This document shows positions 1-8,484 of a stretch of 60,904 nucleotides of DNA, piece by piece. The position numbers and the translations under genes are program-made. The notes under the pieces were generated by a model. That model was given only the letters and a program-made list of their open reading frames with translations, was not told the DNA's origin and ran no database searches. Each line of letters starts with the position of its first letter. The first letter of the stretch is position 1. Source of the DNA: an archaeon (GTDB taxonomy: Archaea; Nanobdellota; Nanobdellia; Woesearchaeales; GW2011-AR9); contig JAUYKZ010000019.1 in assembly GCA_030704845.1 (NCBI GenBank), forward strand, positions 1 to 60,904, read 5' to 3'.

Positions 1-142
1 TTTTTGTGAACTTTTCGTTGGTATATACAAACGCTAAATGAATTAAGTTCCAAATTTCATTTAGCGTTGAGTATATATTAACGCATTTTATATATATAAA
101 GTGCAAAAAATAAGTTCGAAAGCTTTGGCACTTTAGTATAAT
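1..142. repeat. Right part of a nested two-hairpin TATA element
   Basis: Positions 1-77 are the distal part of a 91-bp two-hairpin unit (U2), including the hairpin with arms AACGCTAAATGA/TCATTTAGCGTT at about 30-69. Positions 78-142 are the distal part of a second unit (U1): the arm TTAACGCATTTT followed by a hairpin AAAGTGC..GCACTTT whose loop contains AAGTTCGAAA. U2 lies inside the first loop of U1. The left part of an identical composite ends the window, and positions 1-96 match 60809-60904 exactly. No protein is encoded. Confidence 0.85.
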
Positions 143-149
143 AAAAAAA

Positions 150-569
150 TTATGCAGTTTCTGGAGTTGAACTTTCACCTAATTTCTGTGATCCTTCTTT
201 AACAACTTTAACATTAACTTGATGAATTATTTTTGTAATTCTTTCTCCACAAACAGTTATTCTTTTCAATAAACCATATTGAGTTTTTCGAGTGCTTTTC
301 TTTCTCAATTTTCGTTTCTTACCACAGAAACCTACTCCGCCACCGATTAAAACTCTCTTCCTAGGTTCTTGGATACCTTTACGCATTGGAAATCCACATT
401 TGTCAGAACCACCAGTTATTAAGAATTCGTAGCCAGAAAATCCTAAATTATCTCCCGCTAATGTTTCACCGATTTTCATTCCATGAAGAACTGCTGCTTT
501 ATCTTCAGTTAATACAACTTGATGAGATTTCCCATCTTTTGCTCCAATTACTAATTTTAAATCTGCCAT
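150..569 (-). CDS. rps6e: Small-subunit ribosomal protein S6e
   Basis: Archaeal/eukaryotic-type protein of the small ribosomal subunit with no bacterial counterpart. The 139-residue product has the family pattern: a beta-rich N-terminal half with the block SGYEFLITGGSDKCGFPMRKG (around 45-65) and a basic stretch GFCGKKRKLRKKSTRK (about 81-96). The last 15 residues are a hydrophilic tail, a little longer than usual. A TATA box at 651-660 gives a leader of about 55-60 nt, and GGGGAG lies just before the ATG. It appears monocistronic and ends next to the repeat that begins the window. Confidence 0.96.
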   Translation of the reverse strand: MADLKLVIGAKDGKSHQVVLTEDKAAVLHGMKIGETLAGDNLGFSGYEFLITGGSDKCGFPMRKGIQEPRKRVLIGGGVGFCGKKRKLRKKSTRKTQYGLLKRITVCGERITKIIHQVNVKVVKEGSQKLGESSTPETA

Positions 570-649
570 TTTTATTTCTCCCCGAGATCTCAGGACTTAT
601 CAGCCCAAACCAATTAGGCGATCTCAGCTAATTAGCACTATTTTAATGG

Positions 650-661
650 TTATTTAAAAAG
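650..661 (-). promoter_or_regulatory. TATA box and structured leader of S6e
   Basis: On the minus strand CTTTTTAAATAACC matches the archaeal TATA box and lies about 85 bp upstream of the S6e ATG, so transcription should start near 627. The predicted leader contains GAGATC and GATCTC (about 580-635), which can pair around an internal loop. A leader structure is inferred from this pairing only; no autoregulatory site can be demonstrated. Confidence 0.45.
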
Positions 662-729
662 TCTTCGGTAGAAAGAGAGCATTCGCTAGAATTATGCCGT
701 AATCTGGAGGTTGTTTATTCTTACCATCT

Positions 730-906
730 TTACTGTAAACCTTGAAGTTCCGTCTTTAGATTTTGATGTTCTTCCTGAATTTTTGCCAGTCTTTGTCGTT
801 TAAATTCATTTATCTGGTTATGGTCAAGATCCCATCTTAACGGTCTCATGTTACGTTCCAAATCAAGCAATAGTACTTGAATTTCTATCATTCTTTCTTG
901 GGACAT
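730..906 (-). CDS. Small coiled-coil hypothetical protein (58 aa)
   Basis: An ORF of 58 codons beginning MSQERMIEIQVLLLDLERN and ending KTELQGLQ. It is almost entirely charged alpha-helix with a heptad-like pattern and no cysteines or membrane segment. A TATA-like TTTAAATA lies about 26 bp upstream of the ATG (920-930), so the message would be leaderless or nearly so. That promoter placement and the absence of any competing ORF in the 570-981 gap favour a real gene. I recognise no family, and the function is unknown. Confidence 0.5.
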   Translation of the reverse strand: MSQERMIEIQVLLLDLERNMRPLRWDLDHNQINEFKRQRLAKIQEEHQNLKTELQGLQ

Positions 907-981
907 GGATATAGGTAAAACCCCTATTTATTTAAACATTTGTAAGAAAACTAGATAAAAGAGTGCTTGTAATCAGATAAA

Positions 982-1326
982 ATGGATGAAAAAAGTCTTC
1001 AAAAACTAGCTATGATTACGACAATAGTCGGTTTATTGATATTATTCTTCTATGCTCAAGAGGTTAATCTTAACGTTGTAAATCAGATTGATGATTTGCC
1101 ATCCTCAGAAAATGTAAGAATTCAAGGAGTGATTACCAAACTTACACAGAAAGAAAAAGTTTATTTCCTTACAGTCGAAGGACAAAAACCAGAGATTATG
1201 GACGTAATTCTTTTTCCCGACAAAGAAATTTATCTTAAAGAGGGAAGTTTTGTAGATGTGTCCGGAACCGTTGAAGAGTATAATGGAAAAAAAGAAGTTA
1301 TCGCTGAAGAGATTGTGATGAGATAA
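982..1326 (+). CDS. Membrane-anchored OB-fold protein
   Basis: The 114-residue product has one N-terminal membrane helix (about residues 9-25, MITTIVGLLILFFYAQ). The remainder reads as a small beta barrel: NVRIQGVITKLTQKEKVYFLTVEGQKP, then FVDVSGTVEEYNGKKEVIAEEI. That spacing is typical of OB-fold nucleic-acid binding (tRNA_anti-like) domains. The membrane anchor on an OB domain suggests a surface-displayed or membrane-tethered binding module; the ligand is unknown. It stops one base before the convergent surface-protein operon. Confidence 0.7.
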   Translation: MDEKSLQKLAMITTIVGLLILFFYAQEVNLNVVNQIDDLPSSENVRIQGVITKLTQKEKVYFLTVEGQKPEIMDVILFPDKEIYLKEGSFVDVSGTVEEYNGKKEVIAEEIVMR

Positions 1327-2412
1327 TTATTTCTTTTTAGTTCCGCCATTTAATTCCTTGAACACGTTTACTAATTCTTCGTCGTCCCAACCAGTTTTTT
1401 CTGAAAGAACATCTTTTATCTCTTCTTTTGAAGCCCCTGCTGCCTTCTCCTTAGCTATCCATTGCTTAAGATCATTAATGTTATATGCCACTTTTTTCCG
1501 ATTCTTGAAATATAATATTGCTAAGATTAAAGCTGCAAGTAATATCAATAATAACAATCCGCCCCAAATAAATACCCCATATTTACTAAAGAAACTTTCC
1601 TCAACGGAAGGCGTTACAATTGGTTGTCTTGGCACTTGAGGTGGTTGAACTAAGGTTGTTCCACAAGATTGTTGTTCAATTGGTTTAAATAAAGGGATTT
1701 CACAATTATTAATATCATTACAGGTTCTTACCTGAAAATTATTTCTGCAATCATTCCATTCAGTACATACCCACGACGACCGACAATCCTCACTATCTTC
1801 CGTGTCATCAGTTACCGTTAAACAACCAGGATCATCAGGATAATCTATCAAAGTGTCATTATCATTATCTTTAAAATCAGAACATTCATTGAATATACCT
1901 GTTCTTGTATTTGGCTGTCTATCACTACCACCTCCGCCACCGCCACCACTTGGACCAGGAGCAACTCCGGGAGGAGGACCAGCATTTAATTTACATTGAT
2001 TATCACATGCATCCGCATCATTTCTATTTCCATCGTCACATTCTTCACCATCAGCAACGTTTCCATCGCCACAAAAATTTGCAGCTTGAGGTTGTTGACA
2101 TTTAACACCAACACATGCTTCTCCTTGTTGAGAGTTTTCTCCCGCACATGCTACCACAAATGTATAAGTCCCATCTTGAATTGGCGTTACCAAAAAAGTG
2201 TATGCCTTTAAATTATTTGCAACGGTTTCAGAAACAAGAACTGTATTAATACCTAATGCTACTTGAAGCCCAACTTTAACATTTGGATTATCACACTGTC
2301 CGCTTACCTGAAACTGATTATTTGCAAAACCTATCGGTTCTTTTAACGTCGTTGCGAATGCAAACGGCAATAGAATTAGTACTAGGAGGATACTAGTTGT
2401 TAATAACCTCAT
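1327..2412 (-). CDS. Secreted, C-terminally anchored DUF4215-type surface protein
   Basis: The 361-residue protein starts with a cleavable signal peptide (about 1-20, ending PFAFA). A beta domain follows, then a Myxococcus-type cysteine-rich repeat (DUF4215) around residues 113-141 with the signature CGDGN...GEECDDGN. A Gly-rich spacer leads to acidic, EF-hand-like and Cys/Trp segments (CRSSWVCTEWNDC, thrombospondin-1-like). Near residues 279-304 there is a membrane helix, then a cytoplasmic helical tail. It is the last gene of the operon and overlaps the gene before it by 20 nt, so the two are probably translationally coupled. Exact role unknown; surface display is inferred from topology. 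Confidence 0.8.
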   Translation of the reverse strand: MRLLTTSILLVLILLPFAFATTLKEPIGFANNQFQVSGQCDNPNVKVGLQVALGINTVLVSETVANNLKAYTFLVTPIQDGTYTFVVACAGENSQQGEACVGVKCQQPQAANFCGDGNVADGEECDDGNRNDADACDNQCKLNAGPPPGVAPGPSGGGGGGGSDRQPNTRTGIFNECSDFKDNDNDTLIDYPDDPGCLTVTDDTEDSEDCRSSWVCTEWNDCRNNFQVRTCNDINNCEIPLFKPIEQQSCGTTLVQPPQVPRQPIVTPSVEESFFSKYGVFIWGGLLLLILLAALILAILYFKNRKKVAYNINDLKQWIAKEKAAGASKEEIKDVLSEKTGWDDEELVNVFKELNGGTKKK

Positions 2413-4102
2413 AGTTCCCCCTTACCTCGTCAAGTAATGATTGCCATGCTCCAGCATCTGAAGGCCATTGATTCCAAACGAGAATATCTATTTCCATGTT
2501 TCCGGCAATAACAGCTGGAACTTTATGAATAAATTCAATGATTTCTGGTTGACCTTGTTGTAGCGCATCCCTTCTTTCCGAGAATAGTGTTCTAGTTACC
2601 CCGTCATATTTTACTTGCGCAATTACAAGATGATTTGCAAGATTTATTCTTGGCGTAATTGTAGCTCTAATCGTGTGACTATTTCCACTAACTGCACTTT
2701 GGACAACTGCATTGTTACGAAGTAATTCTAGTGTGATTATATCTGGTTGTTGCTGGTTAATCGGCGGTTCAATTTGACATAAGTTATCACACCCGTCGCT
2801 ATTTATTAAATTACCATCATCACAAGTCTCGCCACCAGCAACATTTCCATCACCACAGAAATTTGCAGCTTGAGGTGGACCAGCAATACCAAGGTCTAAA
2901 TCGGTTACAGGACAGGTAGAATCAAAATAATCTGAAACTAAAGACACAGCATTATCGATACATCTTTTTGCTTCAGCAAAAGTACTTGGTGTCCAATCAT
3001 TTTGATTTACACCAGGACAAAGAGAACGCCAACCAGTTTGAAGATAAGGTTGACCGTTGTCAGCATATAAGTAAGCGAATTGTAAATAACCCTCGCTGAT
3101 TCTTTCAATTACAGGAATTCCACGATAAACTGCAACACAACTATAGGTTGAAAAACGGTCATCATCAATTTGAACTCCATTTGACATGAGTTCTAATAAC
3201 CTTTGCGTGCAAACACTATCGCTTTCAACACGACCAACTAAATCACCATCACCACTAACTGAACAAAGTTGAATTACAGGTTCTTCTGCTACTGGAGATT
3301 GTTGTAGCCTACACTGACCAGTCCCAACATCACAACCAACAGGACACTCGATTGCTTCTCCAATTACTTTAAAGCAATTAGTTTCAACCTCATCACAGAA
3401 AACCTGGTGCGTAAATCCCGGAGGTATAATGCAGCTATTACCGGCTCGCCCACCACAACCATTATCTGAAATACATTGAACTACAGGTTCTTCAGCAACC
3501 GGAGCTACAAAATTTAATCTTCCATCACTTCTAGAATTAATCAATTCATTACCACCTAAATCAAGGACGCTTAATTCATCAATAGTAATTGTATATTCTC
3601 CAGGAACAGCGGAGGTAAAAGGAACATTAAATAATTCTACTGAACCGGTTAATGCATTTGAACATTCAGCATCAGCGCATAACCAAGAATACTCGACTGT
3701 AATTTGGCTATTATCACACCCAACTTCTTCGCCAACAATTAAATTATTTCCACCAATTAAAACATATGGCGCAATATCTAATGCATAAAAAACGTTACAA
3801 TCTGGAGATAGACCGGCTGGATAAGATAACCTAATTCTCCAAGCAGTAGATTGACCATCACCAAGATTCACACTAACCGGCACATTAACAACAGTACCAA
3901 CAGTTTCATCACCACCAGTTACAAAAATCCCACCTTCCCCAACTCCAGCTTGACCAAAATTAATAACTTGACCAACTCTAGGTCCATACATGAATAACAA
4001 AAGTGCAAGAATCATTACTGCGACTATAGAAATAACAGCAATAAAATAACTTTTCCTCGCCTCTATTAAATGGGGCGGTTTAGGGGTTTGTGAAGGTACC
4101 AT
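2393..4102 (-). CDS. Membrane-anchored surface protein, cohesin-like plus DUF4215 repeat
   Basis: The 569-residue protein has a short cytoplasmic N terminus and a membrane helix at about 17-41. The exposed region begins with a cohesin-like beta sandwich (about 60-200: VGTVVNVPVSVNLGDGQSTAWRIRLSYP). Cysteine-rich segments follow, then a DUF4215 repeat near 415-445 (CGDGNVAGGETCDDGN) and a C-terminal beta domain. CARDB-like is possible for that last domain but unproven. The residues after the helix (RVGQVINFG) match the G-Q-A/V motif seen in sister proteins. It probably has its own promoter in the 75-bp upstream gap. Confidence 0.8.
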   Translation of the reverse strand: MVPSQTPKPPHLIEARKSYFIAVISIVAVMILALLLFMYGPRVGQVINFGQAGVGEGGIFVTGGDETVGTVVNVPVSVNLGDGQSTAWRIRLSYPAGLSPDCNVFYALDIAPYVLIGGNNLIVGEEVGCDNSQITVEYSWLCADAECSNALTGSVELFNVPFTSAVPGEYTITIDELSVLDLGGNELINSRSDGRLNFVAPVAEEPVVQCISDNGCGGRAGNSCIIPPGFTHQVFCDEVETNCFKVIGEAIECPVGCDVGTGQCRLQQSPVAEEPVIQLCSVSGDGDLVGRVESDSVCTQRLLELMSNGVQIDDDRFSTYSCVAVYRGIPVIERISEGYLQFAYLYADNGQPYLQTGWRSLCPGVNQNDWTPSTFAEAKRCIDNAVSLVSDYFDSTCPVTDLDLGIAGPPQAANFCGDGNVAGGETCDDGNLINSDGCDNLCQIEPPINQQQPDIITLELLRNNAVVQSAVSGNSHTIRATITPRINLANHLVIAQVKYDGVTRTLFSERRDALQQGQPEIIEFIHKVPAVIAGNMEIDILVWNQWPSDAGAWQSLLDEVRGNYEVINN

Positions 4103-4130
4103 CTCTTTTTATCTTCTTATTAATTATTTG

Positions 4131-4143
4131 AGGTTTATAATTG
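4131..4143 (-). promoter_or_regulatory. Probable internal promoter of the surface-protein operon
   Basis: On the minus strand CAATTATAAACCT is a TATA-like element about 35 bp upstream of the ATG at 4102. It lies in the only sizeable gap (75 bp) of the six-gene operon. It would let the last two genes be transcribed separately. Confidence 0.45.
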
Positions 4144-4177
4144 TTACTGTTTTCTTCACTATAAAAACCAATTTTAG

Positions 4178-7100
4178 TTAAGAACAAACACCGCCAATAC
4201 AACCATTCGGACAATTTATCACTTCTTTTTTTGAATCAGAATTAGGAAGACAAGATAAATGCATGCCTTGATTATTACTAAGACAATAATCGCTTCTTCG
4301 ATAAATATAATTTTGGAAATCACCAGCTTCAGTTTCTCTTTCAAATTGAAGTAAGATAGAAGGCGCTTCACCTAATTCAGCTTGTTCTACCGTACATACC
4401 CTATTTCTAACAAGCAATGCTTTTAATGGGAAAGGCAAATCAGGCAAATTAATTTCACAAACATCTCCAAAACCATTACCGTCAACATCTTCTTGATTAG
4501 GATTATTTACTCTAGGACAATTATCATCAGCATCAAGAATTCCATCACCATCAAAATCTTGTCTAAATTGATCAATCTCTATTATTTTACTAATAATAAA
4601 TTCTCGAAGATTACCATAATCCTCATCCGATAAAGCAATCCAGGCATTAATGTTTCTGAATGGATCTAATTGTAAATTCAATTGAGCAGTAATAGAATTA
4701 TATAACTGCAGATTACTTACACGAATTGAATCAAGACGATTTTGCAACGTAACCAAATATTTTAAATCATCAATACCTTCCCGTATACCTTCCCATTCTA
4801 AAGTTGGAATAGGACCTTGCTGTGACGGATAAGTTGCCAGTTGTGGCGGTAGGTAACCTTTATTATCAAAGTTTTCTGAACCAAATTCAAGGAACGGCGG
4901 ACCAGTGTAAGAATTAAAAGAAGCAAGATGCTGATAGGCATAAGGAATAAATCCTTTGGCTTTTGTAAGCCATAAGACTAAACCGACTCTGTGACGAGTC
5001 AATTTAGGATACTGCTGACCGATCTGCCAATAATACCATTCATCTGCTGCAAAAGTATCTGGTTCTGCTCCCTGCATGATTGCATTATACCTTTCAAATC
5101 CCCGACCGGGATGAGATTTAACAGGCATAGCGATGGCAGCAATATCTGGATGCATGGTGGTATATTCCGGATTCGTTACTCGAATCGGATCAACTTCTCC
5201 CGAATAAACCTGACTATACATTTCACTATTTGGATCACCATAAAATTTGGCCGTTTCATAAATTAATGTGAATAAACTTTTAGCACCAGCATTATTGATA
5301 TTAGGAAGATAAGAAGTAAAAATTCCCCTAAACCCATCAGCATATGGATCACGGAAATAGTTTGCCTCGTCAGGACCGAAGAAAATTGATTCAAAGCCAA
5401 CTTGTTGAGTTAATTGAACCTGTTTTTCTAAATCACCGCATCCATAAGTAGAACCATCTGCATAAAGAAAATAACAAGTTTGAATCACTTTTTCAAAACC
5501 AATATCTTTAGCCATTTGTAAAGTTGTTTGCATTTCAGGTTCAAGTTGACCCCCAGTAAACAAAGTTAGAGCATTAAACCCATGATCTTTAATGTCTTGC
5601 ATTTGCAGTCGCATCAGATTTTCTGGAAGAACTTCAAGATAATTAACCGGCTTACGTGGAAAACGACTAAAATCTGGAGACAAAATAGCACGATAATATA
5701 TCGCTCTCGTCTGGGTCGGTTCATCAAGAGTAAACGGTAAAACACGAACAGTAAATGGAATTTCTCTGACAGATTGACCATTTGAAGTAAGAGTAAAAAT
5801 TCCACTATAATCACCTGGCGGAGTACCTTTGGGAACTTCAACCGTAATCCAAAATTGTTTCGATGTTCCGGCAGGAATCTCAGTCAATAATTGTGTTGAA
5901 ATCTCTGGCGAAATATAAGTTCCTTGCTCATTAAAACTATCTAAATAATTTTCTTGATCGTTGTAAACTAATAATTCAGGAACTAACACACCACTTTTAT
6001 CAAAAATGCCAAATTCAGTCCATGGCATTTGCGAAGCTATACCCCCCACTTGACCTGACCAGCTTTGTAGCTCATACCCCGTTTGTTTCCAAACTTTTAC
6101 AACGCGAATATCAATATTGTCTGTTGAAATAGAATTTTGTCCAAATGTTAACGACGTTATTGAAGCAGAGACTGAAGATAATTCTTGCGGAGAATAAATT
6201 ACAAAAGACGCTGGTTCGAATTCACCCGGAGTTGCACTTATTTCTAAATGATCGATAATCTCTTCCATCTTTGGTTTTGATGTTGGAAAAACTAAATTAG
6301 TTTTACCTTCTTCACCAAAAAGAGGTTTCTGATAAATAATTGGACCTTGCGGATAACTATCACATGACGGACAGAATTCAGTAACAAAATTATCATGTAC
6401 TCTTAGTTCATCATAAGTTCCGGCAGCAGTTATACCTTGACGAAAACCCAAAGTAAAATATCGATACATATCCAGTGGTAATTTAGCGATATGACCTGGC
6501 TCAATTGTGGCTGATAAAGAATTATCAGTCAGAATTTGTGCATCATTCGTGGAAAACTCAGTTTTCATAACTGCTTCTCTACCGTTAATGAAAATATGTA
6601 TCTCATCCGGAACATCATCAGCATTTCTTCTCCAACTAAAAGCAAGATGATACCATTCTCCCGGCTTCAGAAAAATATCTTCTGAAACTAAAGTACCGAG
6701 ATTTGGCTGATCTAAATCACTCTGATTACTATAAAAAGCTACAGTGAGTTGTGAACCATATAAATAACTCATTTTTAAATAATTATTTCCAATAGGCCAA
6801 GTGGTAAATAAATTTCCTTGAGCATTTTCATCTGGTTTATACCAAAATTCAATTGCTCCTTGATCTGGAAATAAGTAATAGGTGGGTTTATTGAGCTGTG
6901 TACCATAAACTGAAGATGGACCATAAGCATAAGTCTCAGCAGGGATATGAATCGCATTTCCTTCAACACCAGGAACATAATCTACTACACCTGCTGGAAT
7001 TAAACTAATTCCACCATCACAGTTTGCATTTCCTTCAAATGAACAAGAAACTAATTCTCCCGGTTGCAAGATTGCTTGTCCAGCAACAGCACTTTCTCTT

Positions 7101-7363
7101 CCAGAATAAAAGACTAAAAAACTTGAAATTAATATAACAATAATAAAAATAATTAAACCAATCTTTTTTTTATTCCTCGTTGGGTCCAATACCCCTTTGT
7201 TCGCAACGACCAACGAGGAATGACCAGAAATCCGTCTCGAAAATCGCCGTAATACCCCCCAGCTTGCTGTGAAGCGACTGCAAGGAGCGATAGGATAGGC
7301 AATTTCAGGATTTCTGTGTTTATCTACACTTCCTTTCTTAGTACGATTATTTTTTGATGCCAT
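4178..7363 (-). CDS. Large membrane-anchored protein with LamG, DUF4091-like and TSP3 modules
   Basis: The 1061-residue protein has these parts in order. A basic N terminus contains a 48-codon repeat-derived insert (about residues 16-63). A membrane helix follows (about 66-86). A LamG/concanavalin-like sandwich spans about 105-330 (IEFWYKPDE, WYHLAFSW). A large region about 345-920 resembles the DUF4091 glycoside-hydrolase-like family and ends in its typical WEGIREGIDDLKYLVTLQNR. One thrombospondin type 3 calcium repeat lies near 930-965 (DGDGILDADDNCP), then a Cys-rich tail. A carbohydrate-binding or degrading role outside the cell is inferred. The motif AVAGQAI follows the membrane helix. 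Confidence 0.82.
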   Translation of the reverse strand: MASKNNRTKKGSVDKHRNPEIAYPIAPCSRFTASWGVLRRFSRRISGHSSLVVANKGVLDPTRNKKKIGLIIFIIVILISSFLVFYSGRESAVAGQAILQPGELVSCSFEGNANCDGGISLIPAGVVDYVPGVEGNAIHIPAETYAYGPSSVYGTQLNKPTYYLFPDQGAIEFWYKPDENAQGNLFTTWPIGNNYLKMSYLYGSQLTVAFYSNQSDLDQPNLGTLVSEDIFLKPGEWYHLAFSWRRNADDVPDEIHIFINGREAVMKTEFSTNDAQILTDNSLSATIEPGHIAKLPLDMYRYFTLGFRQGITAAGTYDELRVHDNFVTEFCPSCDSYPQGPIIYQKPLFGEEGKTNLVFPTSKPKMEEIIDHLEISATPGEFEPASFVIYSPQELSSVSASITSLTFGQNSISTDNIDIRVVKVWKQTGYELQSWSGQVGGIASQMPWTEFGIFDKSGVLVPELLVYNDQENYLDSFNEQGTYISPEISTQLLTEIPAGTSKQFWITVEVPKGTPPGDYSGIFTLTSNGQSVREIPFTVRVLPFTLDEPTQTRAIYYRAILSPDFSRFPRKPVNYLEVLPENLMRLQMQDIKDHGFNALTLFTGGQLEPEMQTTLQMAKDIGFEKVIQTCYFLYADGSTYGCGDLEKQVQLTQQVGFESIFFGPDEANYFRDPYADGFRGIFTSYLPNINNAGAKSLFTLIYETAKFYGDPNSEMYSQVYSGEVDPIRVTNPEYTTMHPDIAAIAMPVKSHPGRGFERYNAIMQGAEPDTFAADEWYYWQIGQQYPKLTRHRVGLVLWLTKAKGFIPYAYQHLASFNSYTGPPFLEFGSENFDNKGYLPPQLATYPSQQGPIPTLEWEGIREGIDDLKYLVTLQNRLDSIRVSNLQLYNSITAQLNLQLDPFRNINAWIALSDEDYGNLREFIISKIIEIDQFRQDFDGDGILDADDNCPRVNNPNQEDVDGNGFGDVCEINLPDLPFPLKALLVRNRVCTVEQAELGEAPSILLQFERETEAGDFQNYIYRRSDYCLSNNQGMHLSCLPNSDSKKEVINCPNGCIGGVCS
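7173..7316 (-). repeat. Double-palindrome repeat inserted in frame in the surface-protein gene
   Basis: Two palindromes lie side by side. ATTCCTCGTTGG (7173-7184) pairs with CCAACGAGGAAT about 35 bp away, and CAGAAATCC pairs with GGATTTCTG (ending 7316). The 144-bp segment is a whole number of codons with no stop. It encodes a stretch rich in Arg, Ser and aromatic residues between two Lys/Arg-rich pieces that otherwise read as one ordinary pre-membrane segment. It shares ATACCCC-containing words with the element near 19000. This resembles the Rickettsia palindromic elements that survive inside proteins. Confidence 0.65.
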
Positions 7364-7378
7364 ATTCTTAATTCTGAA

Positions 7379-8476
7379 TTAATTATTTAAACTACAAAGC
7401 GGATCATAATAACATCTTAAATCAGCTGCAATTGAAACTGTTTTTTGAATATTGCTCAGCTCAGGATTTCCCATTTTTGTTTTTGCAATTATTAATAACC
7501 CTTCCATCCTAGCATTTCCAGAATCCACATCAGAAGATTGACCAAATTCAACACAGGTTCCATCAAAGTAACATCTTAATGCTCCGGCAGTTCTAGCAAC
7601 TTGCGCTAATTTTCCATCTTGTGTTAAAATGAAACGAAGACGAGAAACTAATTGATCTTCTTTTGTTGGTAGTGGTGGAGGATTATTACACGAATACTCT
7701 TTTGTACCATCTACTGGGCCACCATTACTTCCAACAGAACCATCATTAAGATAATATACCACATCCTTAACTATAGTTGGATAATTTTCTCTTAGACTTG
7801 ATTGACAATAAGTAATTAATAATTCTTGATATATCTGTTCGTTACAATTTGATCGTGCATCTGCTATATGTCGTTTAACATAACCCGCCCCAACATCAGG
7901 TAAATTCGCTAAAGGAGCATCTGTCGCATAATCTCTCAAGACGCAGGCATTAAGAAATTGTTGTTCTGTTCTACAATCAGAACTACACCCATCACCTCCT
8001 ACCGGGTTGCCATCATCACATTCTTCTCCTGCTTCCATTTTACTGTTTCCACAAACCGGACCAACATCATTAAGAGGAGGATTAGGAGCTTGAACACCTA
8101 TATTTAAATTCCCGGTAACAGGAACCGTGTTTGATTCAGCAGCATCAATATTTTGTGCATCTAATGTTCCACTAACGGTTCCAACCCCAATAGTTCCGTA
8201 ACTAATTGGATTACCCAATACATTTAAAAGCCCAACCTGAAGATTACAAATTAAAAGTTTGGGATTATTTGCATTAATTTGACAGACTCCAACATTAGTC
8301 GAATCAAAATTAACATCTCCAACTAAAGTTTCAATCAAAGTAAGATCTGGTCGTGCATTTGAAGTATCCACATTTATTTTAACTGTGTTTCCTTCAATAA
8401 CTCTGTCTGCTCCCCAAGAGAAAACGCTAGTAGCCATTAACAAAATCAATATAACTGGAATCATTATTTTTTTCAT
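7379..8476 (-). CDS. Secreted cohesin-like protein with a DUF4215 repeat
   Basis: The 365-residue protein has a clear signal peptide (about 1-20, ending SVFSWG). A beta-sandwich domain with cohesin-like strand pattern follows (about 25-130: NTVKINVDTSNARPDL through GVGTVSGTL). Next is one DUF4215 cysteine-rich repeat (about 143-172, CGNSKMEAGEECDDGN), then a helical C-terminal part with paired cysteines. No C-terminal membrane helix is present, so it is probably free or held by partner proteins. It lies 8 nt downstream of the TSP3-repeat gene in the operon. The exact function is unknown. Confidence 0.78.
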   Translation of the reverse strand: MKKIMIPVILILLMATSVFSWGADRVIEGNTVKINVDTSNARPDLTLIETLVGDVNFDSTNVGVCQINANNPKLLICNLQVGLLNVLGNPISYGTIGVGTVSGTLDAQNIDAAESNTVPVTGNLNIGVQAPNPPLNDVGPVCGNSKMEAGEECDDGNPVGGDGCSSDCRTEQQFLNACVLRDYATDAPLANLPDVGAGYVKRHIADARSNCNEQIYQELLITYCQSSLRENYPTIVKDVVYYLNDGSVGSNGGPVDGTKEYSCNNPPPLPTKEDQLVSRLRFILTQDGKLAQVARTAGALRCYFDGTCVEFGQSSDVDSGNARMEGLLIIAKTKMGNPELSNIQKTVSIAADLRCYYDPLCSLNN

Positions 8477-8484
8477 TTTATCAC

